Shown piece after piece: positions 24,387 through 32,413 of a stretch of 54,339 nt of DNA. The stretch is from contig WFXL01000152.1 of the NCBI GenBank assembly GCA_015490605.1, positions 1-54,339 of the forward strand. Direction: 5' to 3'. Numbering within the stretch: the first letter of the stretch is position 1; the number at the start of each line of letters is the position of its first letter. The notes beneath the pieces were generated by a model that ran no database searches, was not told where the DNA came from, and saw only the letters and a program-made list of their open reading frames with translations. A program made the translations under genes and the position numbers. Source of the DNA: Rhodospirillales bacterium (GTDB taxonomy: Bacteria > Pseudomonadota > Alphaproteobacteria > Geminicoccales > Geminicoccaceae).

Positions 24387-25889
24387 ATGCTCGTGAGCGA
24401 CTGGCCGATTCTCTCGCTGGTCACCTTCCTGCCGCTGGTCGGCGTTGCCTTCATCCTCTTCATCCGCGGCGAACCCGAGGTGGTCGCCCAGAACAGCCGC
24501 GCGGTGGCGCTGTGGACCGCGCTGGTGACCTTCCTGCTCTCGCTCCTGATCTGGGTGAACTTCGACCCCTCCCAGCCGGGCTTCCAGCTGGTGGAGAAGA
24601 GCCCCTGGCTCGCCGGCTTGGGGATCAACTATTATGTCGGTGTTGACGGCATCTCCCTGTGGTTCGTCATCCTCTCGACACTACTGACGCTGGTATGCAT
24701 TGTTGATTCCTGGTACTCGGTCGAGTACCGGGTAAAGGAATACATGATCGCCTTCCTGTTGATGGACACGCTCATGGTGGGCGTGTTCGTCGCGCTCGAT
24801 ATCGTGCTCTTCTACGTATTCTTCGAGGGGATCCTGATCCCCATGTATCTCATCATCGGCGTCTGGGGCGGTCCGCGGCGGATCTATGCGGCGTTCAAAT
24901 TCTTCCTCTACACCCTCGCCGGCTCGGTGCTGTTCCTGGTGGCGCTGATCGTCATGTACCTGCAGACCGGCACCACCGAGATCCCCGAGCTCATGAACGC
25001 CCGCTTCGACCCCTCGCTGCAGTGGTGGCTGTGGCTCGCCATGTTCGCGAGCTTCGCTATCAAGGTGCCCATGTGGCCGTTCCACACCTGGCTGCCGGAT
25101 GCCCATGTGGAAGCGCCCACCGCCGGCTCGGTGCTGCTCGCGGGCATCCTCCTCAAGCTCGGCGGCTATGGCTTCGTACGCTTCTCCCTGCCGATGCTGC
25201 CCGAGGCCTCGCTCGCCTTCGCGCCGCTGATCTTCGCCCTGTCGGTGGTAGCGGTAATCTACACCTCGCTCGTGGCCCTCGCCCAGACCGACATGAAGAA
25301 ACTCATCGCCTACAGTTCGGTGGCGCACATGGGTATCGTCACCATCGGTCTATTCTCGCCCAACGCTTTGGCCATCACCGGCGGCATCGCCCAGATGATC
25401 TCCCACGGCTTTGTCTCGGCGGCGCTGTTCATGGTGGTGGGGGTGGTCTATGACCGCATCCACAGCCGCGACATCGAAGCCTATGGCGGGCTGGCGGAGC
25501 GCATGCCGGTCTATGCCACCATCTTCATGCTGATGATGCTGGCTTCGGTGGGGCTGCCCGGCACCAGCGGCTTTGTCGGCGAGATCCTGGTGATCGTCGG
25601 GGCCTTCCAGGTCAACGCCTGGGTAGCGGCGCTAGCGGCCACCGGCATGATCCTGGGCGCGGCCTACATGCTCTACCTCTACCGGCGGGTGATCTTCGGT
25701 CCGCTGGTCAAGGATGCGCTCAAGTCCATCCGCGACATGCGCCCCAACGAGATCATCGCCTTCGCCCCGCTGGTGGTGCTGACGCTGTTCATGGGCATCT
25801 ATCCGCAGTTCTTCCTCGAACCCATCACCAGTTCGGTGGGCCCGGTGCTGGCACGCCTCCAGCCGGCCCTCGAGCTGGCCATGCGCTGA
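24387..25889 (+). CDS. nuoM: NADH-quinone oxidoreductase subunit M
   Basis: Second antiporter-like subunit, 500 residues. Conserved stretches are FFEGILIPMYLIIGVWGG, KVPMWPFHTWLPDAHVEAPTAGSVLLAGILLKLGGYG and SHGFVSAALFMVVGVVYDR. The ATG at 24387 has GGGGGTGA directly upstream; a GTG two codons later has better spacing and is a possible alternative start. The gene sits 10 bases after nuoL. Confidence 0.96.
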   Translation: MLVSDWPILSLVTFLPLVGVAFILFIRGEPEVVAQNSRAVALWTALVTFLLSLLIWVNFDPSQPGFQLVEKSPWLAGLGINYYVGVDGISLWFVILSTLLTLVCIVDSWYSVEYRVKEYMIAFLLMDTLMVGVFVALDIVLFYVFFEGILIPMYLIIGVWGGPRRIYAAFKFFLYTLAGSVLFLVALIVMYLQTGTTEIPELMNARFDPSLQWWLWLAMFASFAIKVPMWPFHTWLPDAHVEAPTAGSVLLAGILLKLGGYGFVRFSLPMLPEASLAFAPLIFALSVVAVIYTSLVALAQTDMKKLIAYSSVAHMGIVTIGLFSPNALAITGGIAQMISHGFVSAALFMVVGVVYDRIHSRDIEAYGGLAERMPVYATIFMLMMLASVGLPGTSGFVGEILVIVGAFQVNAWVAALAATGMILGAAYMLYLYRRVIFGPLVKDALKSIRDMRPNEIIAFAPLVVLTLFMGIYPQFFLEPITSSVGPVLARLQPALELAMR

Positions 25890-25902
25890 ACGGGGAGCGG
25901 AG

Positions 25903-27354
25903 ATGACGAGCCTCGTGGTGGGACCCGCCGTACCGGAAGCCTTCCTGTTCATCACCGCGACGCTGCTTCTCGGCATCGCCGCCTTCCTGCCGGAGCGCCG
26001 GGCCGCCGAGATCACCACGCCGGTGGCGGTGATCCTGCTGCTGGTGACCGCCATGCTGGTGGTGGCGGTGGGCGGCGGCCGCGCCCTCGCCTTTGGCGGC
26101 CACTTCGTTCAGGACGAGTTCGCCGCTTTTCTCAAGGTGCTCACCCTGGTGGTGGCGGCCGGTACGGTGCTGGTGGCGCCGGGCTATCTCGCCGACGAGC
26201 GCATGGAGCGGTTCGAATATCCGCTGCTGGCGCTGTTCTCGGCGCTGGGCATGATGATGATGATCTCGGCCAACAGCCTTCTGGCGCTGTACATGGCCAT
26301 CGAGCTCCACAGCCTGCCGCTCTATGTCATGGCCGCCATCAAGCGCGACAGCGTGCGAGCAGCAGAAGCAGGGCTCAAATACTTCGTTCTGGGGGCGCTG
26401 GCCTCGGGCCTGCTGCTCTATGGCGCGTCGCTGGTCTATGGTTTCACCGGCACGCTGATGTTCGACGAGCTCACTCAGCGCTATGCCGGCGCCGAGGCAG
26501 CGCCGCTGCCGCTGGGAGCGCTTGTGGGCCTGATCTTTCTGGTGGCGGGTTTTGCCTTCAAGCTCGCGGCCGTGCCCTTCCACATGTGGACCCCCGATGT
26601 CTATGAGGGCGCGCCCACGCCGGTCACCGCCTTCGTCGCCGCCGCCCCCAAGCTCGCCGCCGTGGGCCTCACCCTGCGGGTGCTGTTCGAGCCCTTCGGC
26701 GCCATGGTGGAGGAGTGGCGCCAGGTGATCGTGCTGGTGGCGCTGGGATCCATGATCCTCGGCGCCTTCGCCGCCATCGGTCAGAGCAACATCAAGCGGC
26801 TGATGGCCTATTCCACCATCGGCCATGTGGGCTATGCCTTCGTGGGTCTCGCCGCCGGCAGTGTCACCGGGGTGCAGGGCGTGCTGGTGTATATGGCCAT
26901 CTATGCGGTCATGACCCTCGGCACCTTCGCCTGCATCCTGATGATGCGCCGCCAGGGGCGCTATGTGGAAACCCTGGATGATCTCGCCGGTCTCTCGCGA
27001 AGCGACCCGCTCATGGCGCTGGCCATGGCGCTGCTGATGTTCTCGCTTGCCGGAATTCCGCCGCTGGCGGGCTTCTTCGCCAAGCTCTACGTGTTCCTCG
27101 CGGCGGTGCAGGCGGGGCTGACCTGGCTTGCGGTGGTGGGCGTGCTCACCAGCGTGGTGGCGGCCTACTACTATATCCGCATCGTCAAGCTCATGTATTT
27201 CGACGAGCCGGCCGAGGCCTTCGACCGGCTGCGGCGCCCCGAACTCCAGCTGGTGGCTGCTGCCAGTGCCGCCTTCGTCGCCCTGTTCGTGCTGTGGCCG
27301 ACACCGCTTCTGACCGCCGCCGAGGCGGCCGCGCGGGTGCTGGTAGGTACCTGA
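25903..27354 (+). CDS. nuoN: NADH-quinone oxidoreductase subunit N
   Basis: Third antiporter-like subunit, 483 residues and the last nuo gene. It carries YMAIELHSLPLYVMAAIKRDS, AGFAFKLAAVPFHMWTPDVYEGAPTPVTAFVA and the conserved GIPPLAGFFAKLYVF. The start lies 13 bases after nuoM. With it, all 14 subunits are present without interruption, a complete complex I. Confidence 0.97.
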   Translation: MTSLVVGPAVPEAFLFITATLLLGIAAFLPERRAAEITTPVAVILLLVTAMLVVAVGGGRALAFGGHFVQDEFAAFLKVLTLVVAAGTVLVAPGYLADERMERFEYPLLALFSALGMMMMISANSLLALYMAIELHSLPLYVMAAIKRDSVRAAEAGLKYFVLGALASGLLLYGASLVYGFTGTLMFDELTQRYAGAEAAPLPLGALVGLIFLVAGFAFKLAAVPFHMWTPDVYEGAPTPVTAFVAAAPKLAAVGLTLRVLFEPFGAMVEEWRQVIVLVALGSMILGAFAAIGQSNIKRLMAYSTIGHVGYAFVGLAAGSVTGVQGVLVYMAIYAVMTLGTFACILMMRRQGRYVETLDDLAGLSRSDPLMALAMALLMFSLAGIPPLAGFFAKLYVFLAAVQAGLTWLAVVGVLTSVVAAYYYIRIVKLMYFDEPAEAFDRLRRPELQLVAAASAAFVALFVLWPTPLLTAAEAAARVLVGT

Positions 27355-27358
27355 GGCG

Positions 27359-28117
27359 GTGCTGCGCTTTCGCCTGGAGCCGCACGACGAGGTCATCAGC
27401 ACCAACGATCTGGCGCTCGCCCGCGCCCGCACTGGCGCTCCCGAGGGGCTGGTGGTGCTGGCACGGAGCCAGCGGGGCGGGCGCGGCCGGCTGGGCCGCC
27501 GCTGGCACTCGCCGCCGGGCAATCTCTACGCTTCGCTGCTGCTGCGGCCGGAGCGGCCGCTTGCCGCCTGCACCCGCCTGGCGCTGGTGGCGGGGCTTGC
27601 GCTGCAGCGCACCCTCGAGGCCCTGGCGCCGGCCCTCGCGCCGAAGCTGCGCCTCAAATGGCCCAATGACCTGCTGCTGAATGGCGCCAAGCTTGCGGGC
27701 GTGCTGGTGGAGGCGGCGGGATCCACGGGCCGCGACGGCATCATCATCGGCATGGGCGTCAATCTCACCAGCCACCCGCACCTTGAAGACCGCCCCACCA
27801 CCCATCTCGCCGCCCATGGGGTAGAGCTCGAGCCCACAGCGCTGGTAGAGGCGCTCGAGCCCGAGTTCGCCCGGCTCTACCGGCGCTGGCTGGATGAGGG
27901 TTTCCCCGCTCTGGCCCATCTCTACCGCGCGGCGCTGACCGGACTCGGCCAGCCGGTGGTGGTGCAACGGCCTCAGGGCCGGCTTTCGGGCATGCTCGAG
28001 GATGTGGACGTGGAGGGGGCGGCACTGGTGCGCTGCGGCCCCCGCCGGGTGCGGGTGCTGGCGGGCGAACTCGAGCTCCTGTGGTGGGAAGGAGGGCACC
28101 ATGCTGCTGGCACGTGA
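27359..28117 (+). CDS. birA: Biotin--[acetyl-CoA-carboxylase] ligase (class I BirA)
   Basis: Activates biotin as biotinyl-AMP and transfers it to the biotin carrier protein of acetyl-CoA carboxylase. The 252-residue protein has the catalytic motifs GGRGRLGRRWHSPPGNLYAS (biotin/ATP loop) and LKWPNDLLLNGAKLAGVL (active-site Lys), plus the small C-terminal SH3-like domain. It lacks the N-terminal repressor helix-turn-helix of E. coli BirA, so it is a class I ligase. The start is GTG at 27359, 4 bases after nuoN; birA directly after nuoN is a common alphaproteobacterial order. Confidence 0.93.
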   Translation: MLRFRLEPHDEVISTNDLALARARTGAPEGLVVLARSQRGGRGRLGRRWHSPPGNLYASLLLRPERPLAACTRLALVAGLALQRTLEALAPALAPKLRLKWPNDLLLNGAKLAGVLVEAAGSTGRDGIIIGMGVNLTSHPHLEDRPTTHLAAHGVELEPTALVEALEPEFARLYRRWLDEGFPALAHLYRAALTGLGQPVVVQRPQGRLSGMLEDVDVEGAALVRCGPRRVRVLAGELELLWWEGGHHAAGT

Positions 28118-28643
28118 GCGCAGTCTCCTGTTTGTCGTGGACGTGCAGGAACGGTTGCTGCCGGCCATGGCAGCGGGCGAGGCCTGTGTCGCCCGCATCC
28201 GCCTGCTGCTGGAGGGCGCGCGCCATCTGGGCGTGCCGGTGATGGCATCGGAACAGTACCCCAAGGGCCTCGGGCCCACGGTGGCGCCGGTGCGCGAGGC
28301 GCTGGGGGCGGCACCCGTATTCGAGAAGATCACCTTTTCGTGTGCGCGCGATGCCACCATCCGCGAGGCGGTGCTGGCCAGCGGCCGCCGCCAGCTGGTG
28401 CTGTGCGGCATCGAAGCCCATGTGTGCGTGCTGCAGACCGCCCTCGACTTCACCGCCGAGGGCCTGCGGGTGGCGGTGGTGGCGGATGCGGTGGATTCGC
28501 GCCGCCGCGAGAGCCGCCGGCGGGCGCTCGTGCGGCTGCGCCAGCACGGGGTCGAGCTGGTGGAGAGCGAGATGGTGCTGTTCGAATGGCTCGAGCGCGC
28601 CGGCACCAACGAGTTCCGCACCATCGCGCGACTGGTCCGTTGA
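28101..28643 (+). CDS. Isochorismatase-family cysteine hydrolase
   Basis: A 180-residue hydrolase of the isochorismatase/nicotinamidase fold. The catalytic triad of the family can be placed at Asp14 (FVVDVQERL), Lys76 (FEKITFSC) and Cys109 (GIEAHVCVLQTA). The ATG at 28101 has GGAGGG upstream and overlaps the last 17 bases of birA. The family covers many amide and ester substrates, and nothing here identifies the true one. The short, single-domain form resembles YcaC-like hydrolases more than EntB. Confidence 0.88.
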   Translation: MLLARERSLLFVVDVQERLLPAMAAGEACVARIRLLLEGARHLGVPVMASEQYPKGLGPTVAPVREALGAAPVFEKITFSCARDATIREAVLASGRRQLVLCGIEAHVCVLQTALDFTAEGLRVAVVADAVDSRRRESRRRALVRLRQHGVELVESEMVLFEWLERAGTNEFRTIARLVR

Positions 28644-28664
28644 TCCTGCGGGAGGGCAGGCGCC

Positions 28665-29102
28665 ATGGCCACCACCCCCCATCATGCGGTGCTCACCCTC
28701 ACCACCCGCAGCCGCCGCGAGACCCACGACCTCACCGATCAGGTGGCGACGGTGGTGCGCGCAAGCGGCATCCGCCGCGGGCTGGTCCATGTGGCCTCAC
28801 TCCACACCACCGCCGCCATCACCATCAATGAGCACGAGCCGCGTCTGATGCAGGACCTGCTCGACTGGCTCCACCGAATCGCCCCGGCCGGCGCCGGTTG
28901 GCGCCACGACGCCCTCGCCGCCACCATCCCGGGCGAGCCGCCCAACACCGATGCCCATCTTGCCGCCATGCTGCTGGGCCGCGGTCAGACGGTGCCCGTC
29001 GAGGAGGGGGCGCCGCTCTTGGGCACCTGGCAGCGGATCATCCTGGTGGAGCTGGACGGCCCGCGCACGCGGCGGGTGGCGGTGACGGTCACCGGCCCAT
29101 GA
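28665..29102 (+). CDS. YjbQ family protein (UPF0047)
   Basis: A 145-residue protein of the secondary thiamine-phosphate synthase / YjbQ family. The conserved HTTAAITINE and NTDAHLAAMLLG motifs with their histidines are present, as is the C-terminal ILVELDGPRTRRVAV stretch. Weak thiamine-phosphate synthase activity has been reported for the family, but the physiological role is unsettled. The ATG at 28665 follows GGGAGGG. It overlaps the next gene by ATGA. Confidence 0.92.
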   Translation: MATTPHHAVLTLTTRSRRETHDLTDQVATVVRASGIRRGLVHVASLHTTAAITINEHEPRLMQDLLDWLHRIAPAGAGWRHDALAATIPGEPPNTDAHLAAMLLGRGQTVPVEEGAPLLGTWQRIILVELDGPRTRRVAVTVTGP

Positions 29103-29872
29103 GCGCGCTCAGGGCGCTGCTGTGGGACGTGGACGGCACCCTTGCCGAGACTGAAGGGCTGCACCTCGAGGCCTTCAACCGCGCTTTCCACGACTTCGGC
29201 CTAGATGTGACCTGGTCGGAGGATCTCTATCGCGAGCTCCTGCAGGTCACCGGCGGGCGCGAGCGGCTGCGCCACTATTTCGCCCGCTACCGCCCGGACC
29301 TCGTGGCGCGGGTGGATGTGGCCGCGCTTCACGCCCACAAGACCCGTCTTTACGGCGAACTCGCCCGCAACCGGCTGCAACTGCGCCCGGGGGTGGTGCG
29401 GTTGCTTCGGGAGGCGAAGGCCACGGGCCTCGCCCAGGCGGTGGTCACCACCACCAGTCGGGTCAATGTCCAGACGCTGCTGCGCCAGACCCTGGGGGAG
29501 GAAGGCGAGCGCCTGTTTGACGTCTTTGCCACCGGCGAGGATGTGACGCGCAAGAAGCCGGCGCCGGACCTCTACCGGGTTGCGCTGGCGCGACTTGGGC
29601 TTGCGCCCGAAGCCTGTCTCGCCCTCGAGGACAGCCCCCTCGGCGTGGCGGCCGCGCGGGCGGCCGGGGTGCCGGTGGTGGTGGTGACCAGCCCCTGGAC
29701 CCGGGATGCGCGCTTTTCTGGGGCGCTCGCCGTGTTCGACGGTTTCGGCGAACCGGATGCGCCCGGCCGGCGGCTCGATGGCGGGTCCCCACCACCGGGC
29801 GGATGCCTCGATCTCGCCAGCCTGCGGGCCCTTCACCGCGAGGCTGTCAGGGACGCGGGGCGCGCTTGCTGA
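29099..29872 (+). CDS. cbbY: CbbY-like HAD phosphatase
   Basis: HAD-superfamily sugar phosphatase, 257 residues. Motif I is WDVDGTLAETEGLH, motif II is VVTTTS, motif III is RKKPAPDLY and motif IV is LEDSPLGVAAARAAG. Cap-domain sequence (YRELLQVTGGRERL) resembles proteobacterial CbbY, which removes the Rubisco inhibitor xylulose-1,5-bisphosphate. That suggests a Calvin cycle elsewhere in the genome, but no cbb gene is present here. The ORF track begins 67 codons too early; the ATG at 29099 overlaps the YjbQ stop. Its 3' end overlaps the convergent response regulator by 26 bases. Confidence 0.78.
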   Translation: MSALRALLWDVDGTLAETEGLHLEAFNRAFHDFGLDVTWSEDLYRELLQVTGGRERLRHYFARYRPDLVARVDVAALHAHKTRLYGELARNRLQLRPGVVRLLREAKATGLAQAVVTTTSRVNVQTLLRQTLGEEGERLFDVFATGEDVTRKKPAPDLYRVALARLGLAPEACLALEDSPLGVAAARAAGVPVVVVTSPWTRDARFSGALAVFDGFGEPDAPGRRLDGGSPPPGGCLDLASLRALHREAVRDAGRAC

Positions 29873-30404
29873 GGATGCGCTGGAGGGTGCGGCGGTGCAT
29901 GCCGAGCCGGCGGGCGGTCTCGGAGACATTGCGGCCGCACTGCTCATAGATCCGCTGGATGTGCTCCCAGCGCACCCGATCGGCCGACATCGGCCGTGCC
30001 TCCTCCACCGCCGCCAGCGCCATGGGATCGCCCAGCAGCGCCGCCGCCAGCCGTTCGGCGTCCACCGGTTTGGCGAGATAGGCCCAGGCACCGCTCTTTA
30101 CCGCCACCACCGCCGAGGCGATGCTGTCGAAGCCGGTAAGCACCACGATGCGGGCCTGGGGGTAGTGGGTGCGCAGCTCGCGCACCAGGTCCATGCCGTG
30201 GCCGTCGGCGAGGTTGAGGTCCACCACCGCAAAGGCCGGGGTGAAGTCCTCCAGCACCTCATAGGCCTCATCGAGGCTGCCGGCGGTGCGCACCGCAAAG
30301 CCGTGGCGCTCCAGAAGACGCTGGAAGGTGCGCCGCAACCCGGGATCGTCGTCTACCAGAAGCAGCGGCCCGGGCCGCGCGGACATCGCCTCCGGACGGG
30401 GCAC
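29847..30404 (-). CDS. RegA/ActR-type response regulator, divergent paralogue
   Basis: A 185-residue response regulator. The receiver has the acidic pair DDD, phosphoacceptor Asp62 (FAVVDLNLADGHG), Thr in VVLTGF and Lys in LAKPVDAE. The C-terminus is the Fis-type RegA helix-turn-helix (MSADRVRWEHIQRIYEQCG...), nearly identical to that of its upstream neighbour, while the receivers differ widely. The poly-proline hinge of RegA is missing here. The start is GTG at 30404 with GGGAG upstream, 3 bases after the canonical regA. It probably binds the same DNA sites as RegA but responds to a different or modified input. Confidence 0.88.
   Translation of the reverse strand: MPRPEAMSARPGPLLLVDDDPGLRRTFQRLLERHGFAVRTAGSLDEAYEVLEDFTPAFAVVDLNLADGHGMDLVRELRTHYPQARIVVLTGFDSIASAVVAVKSGAWAYLAKPVDAERLAAALLGDPMALAAVEEARPMSADRVRWEHIQRIYEQCGRNVSETARRLGMHRRTLQRILSKRAPRP
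29860..29990. repeat. Direct repeat A: DNA-binding domain coding segment
   Basis: These 131 bases encode the helix-turn-helix end of the downstream regA paralogue. They match 30421-30551 with 8 mismatches by eye, all transitions, about 94% identity. Only two differences change an amino acid (Ser/Asn and Ile/Val). Confidence 0.9.
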
Positions 30405-30407
30405 GGA

Positions 30408-31001
30408 TCACTCCCGCGGGGCGCGCTTGTTGAGGATGCGCTGGAGGGTGCGGCGGTGCATACCGAGCCGGCGGGCGGTCTCGGAGACGTTGCGGCCGCA
30501 CTGTTCGTAGACCCGCTGAATGTGTTCCCAGCGCACCCGATCGGCCGACATGGGCTTGCACGGCGGCGGCGGCAGGCTGCTGCCGGCATAGAGCAGGGCG
30601 TTGGTGATGGAATCGGCGTCGGTAGGCTTGGCGAGATAATCCACCGCGCCCGCCTTGATGGCGGCCACCGCGGTGGCGATGTTGCCGTAGCCCGTGAGGA
30701 TCACGATCCGCATGCGCGGGTGGATCTCACGGAGCTTCTTCACCAGCTCCAGCCCATTGCCGTCCTCAAGGCGCATGTCCACCACCGCGAACTCGGGCTT
30801 GACGTTCTGCGCCACCGGCAGCGCTTCCTGCACCTTGGCAACGGCGTGAACGCGAAAGCCCCGGCGCTCCAGCGCCCGCACCAGCATTCGGCGGAGCGGC
30901 GCGTCATCGTCGATCAGCAGCAGGTTGGGCGGCTCGGTGCCATCGCTCAGCCCCAGTGCCGCGGCTGCACGACGCGCATCGACGACGGTCTCGGTGGTCA
31001 T
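30408..31001 (-). CDS. regA: RegA/PrrA/ActR redox response regulator
   Basis: Canonical RegA-type regulator, 197 residues. The receiver has DDD at 31-33, phosphoacceptor Asp75 (FAVVDMRLEDGNGLELV), and the hallmark LTGYGNIATAVAAIKAGAVDYLAKPTDAD. A PPPP hinge precedes the Fis-like helix-turn-helix MSADRVRWEHIQRVYEQCGRNVSETARRLGMHRRTLQRIL. In purple bacteria RegA controls photosynthesis, respiration, carbon and nitrogen fixation genes in response to redox state. The ATG at 31001 follows GAGGAGGAG; the longer ORF is the regB frame-shadow. It overlaps regB by 4 bases (ATGA). Confidence 0.95.
   Translation of the reverse strand: MTTETVVDARRAAAALGLSDGTEPPNLLLIDDDAPLRRMLVRALERRGFRVHAVAKVQEALPVAQNVKPEFAVVDMRLEDGNGLELVKKLREIHPRMRIVILTGYGNIATAVAAIKAGAVDYLAKPTDADSITNALLYAGSSLPPPPCKPMSADRVRWEHIQRVYEQCGRNVSETARRLGMHRRTLQRILNKRAPRE
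30421..30551. repeat. Direct repeat B: DNA-binding domain coding segment
   Basis: Partner of 29860-29990, in the canonical regA. The identity stops sharply at the receiver boundary, just where the PPPP hinge begins in this copy. Confidence 0.9.
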
Positions 31002-32413
31002 GGCGTCTCCTCCTCGATGGCCCGTTGCAGTCGATCCTCCGGCCAGTGCAGGCACACCCGTGCTCCCCGAGCCCCGTTGGCGAACTGGATACGAGCGCCG
31101 GTGCGCTCGAGCAACGTCTTGGCGATGAACACCCCGAGCCCGAGCCCGCCCTCGCCGCGGCGGGTGGAGACATAGGGCTCCCCCAGCCAGTCGAGGATGT
31201 CGGGGGCAAAGCCGGGGCCGTCGTCCTCGATGGTAACGGTGATCCCGGTGCGCGCCAGTTCCACCTGGATCTCCACCCGGCTGGTGGCGAACTCGCAGGC
31301 GTTCTCGATGAGATTGGCGAAGGCGTGGCGCAGCTCCGGCGGCAGGGTGACCTCGGGTTCGGGCGTGTCGTCGTGGTGGACGGTCTCCACTTCCACCGTG
31401 ATCCCCGGCCGCCCCCATTCCTCGGCGATATCGGCAAGGGCGTGGGATAAGGGGATACGGCTCAGCCGCGCCAGCTCGCGATCACGGGCATGGCGCCCGA
31501 GCCCGCGGAGGATCTCGCGGCAGCGCTCCGCCTCCTGGACGATGCAGGCCACATCCTCACGCAGCGGATGGTCCTCCGGCAGGGCGCTGAGCACCTCGCG
31601 CGCCGCCACAGTGATGGTGGCAAGCGGGCTTCCCAGCATGTGGGCAGCGGCCGCCGCCTGGCTGCCCAGGGCCGACATCTCGCGCTCGCGCGCAAGCGCC
31701 AGCTGGGCTTCCACCAGCGCGCTCGCCCGCCGCCGGGCTTCCTCGGCGAACTGGAAGGTGTAGGTCGCCAGGAGCACCGTGCCTACGAGGAAACCGGTCC
31801 ACACCGCCACCCGATAGAGCGGCGGGAAGGCGAGGGTGCCGTCGAACCAGGGAAGCCCGTCGTCGGTCAGGGCCAGAAGGGTGGCGAGCGCGATGGCGGT
31901 GAGGCCCACCACCACCGTCCAGTTGCGCCCCAGCTGGCCGGCAGCCAGCGCCACCGGCACCAGCATCAGCAGCGCGAAGGGGTTGGCGAGACCGCCGGTA
32001 AAGTGGAGCAGCCAGGCGAGCTGGGCGAGATCGAAGAGGAACAGCAGCCCCACCGCCCGCTCCGACAGCCGCGCCGACCAGCCCAGCACCAGCCCCAGGG
32101 TGATGTTGACCAGAATGCTGGCAGCAATCGCCGGCAACAGCCAGCTCAGGGGCAGCGGGATGCCGAGGGAGAAGTGGACGAACAGGACGGTGAACAGCTG
32201 ACCGATGACCGCCACCCAGCGGGTGAGCGCCAGGGTGTAGTGGCCGATGCGACCGTGGTCGGCGAAACCGGCCTCACCGTCGCGTTCGGTCAGAAAGCGC
32301 AGGAGCCGCTCGCGCCAGCCGCCGAGCCGCGGGATCCCGAAGCGCAGCCGGGCGCGTCCGTCAACGCCCGGGACTGCGAGCGAGGACCGTCTCGAAGAGG
32401 CGGAGATAGGCAT
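30998..32413 (-). CDS. regB: RegB/PrrB/ActS-type redox sensor histidine kinase
   Basis: Inner-membrane kinase for RegA, 471 residues from the ATG at 32413. Six hydrophobic segments cover about residues 65-220; the RegB quinone-binding motif GGLANPF is at 140-146. The H-box reads AAAAHMLGSPLATI with His258; Cys298 lies 40 residues later, as Cys265 does after His225 in Rhodobacter capsulatus. The ATP domain has NLIENACEFA, DDGPGF and GGLGLGVFIAKTLL. The residue after the H-box His is Met instead of the usual Glu or Asp. Start choice is tentative; all in-frame starts overlap the upstream glycosyltransferase (53 bases here). Confidence 0.9.
   Translation of the reverse strand: MPISASSRRSSLAVPGVDGRARLRFGIPRLGGWRERLLRFLTERDGEAGFADHGRIGHYTLALTRWVAVIGQLFTVLFVHFSLGIPLPLSWLLPAIAASILVNITLGLVLGWSARLSERAVGLLFLFDLAQLAWLLHFTGGLANPFALLMLVPVALAAGQLGRNWTVVVGLTAIALATLLALTDDGLPWFDGTLAFPPLYRVAVWTGFLVGTVLLATYTFQFAEEARRRASALVEAQLALAREREMSALGSQAAAAAHMLGSPLATITVAAREVLSALPEDHPLREDVACIVQEAERCREILRGLGRHARDRELARLSRIPLSHALADIAEEWGRPGITVEVETVHHDDTPEPEVTLPPELRHAFANLIENACEFATSRVEIQVELARTGITVTIEDDGPGFAPDILDWLGEPYVSTRRGEGGLGLGVFIAKTLLERTGARIQFANGARGARVCLHWPEDRLQRAIEEETP

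Noticed and set aside
21953-24628. Minus-strand ORF of 891 residues
   Set aside because: It lies fully antisense to nuoJ-nuoM and is dominated by His, Gln, Glu and Gly, a typical shadow of GC-rich codons.
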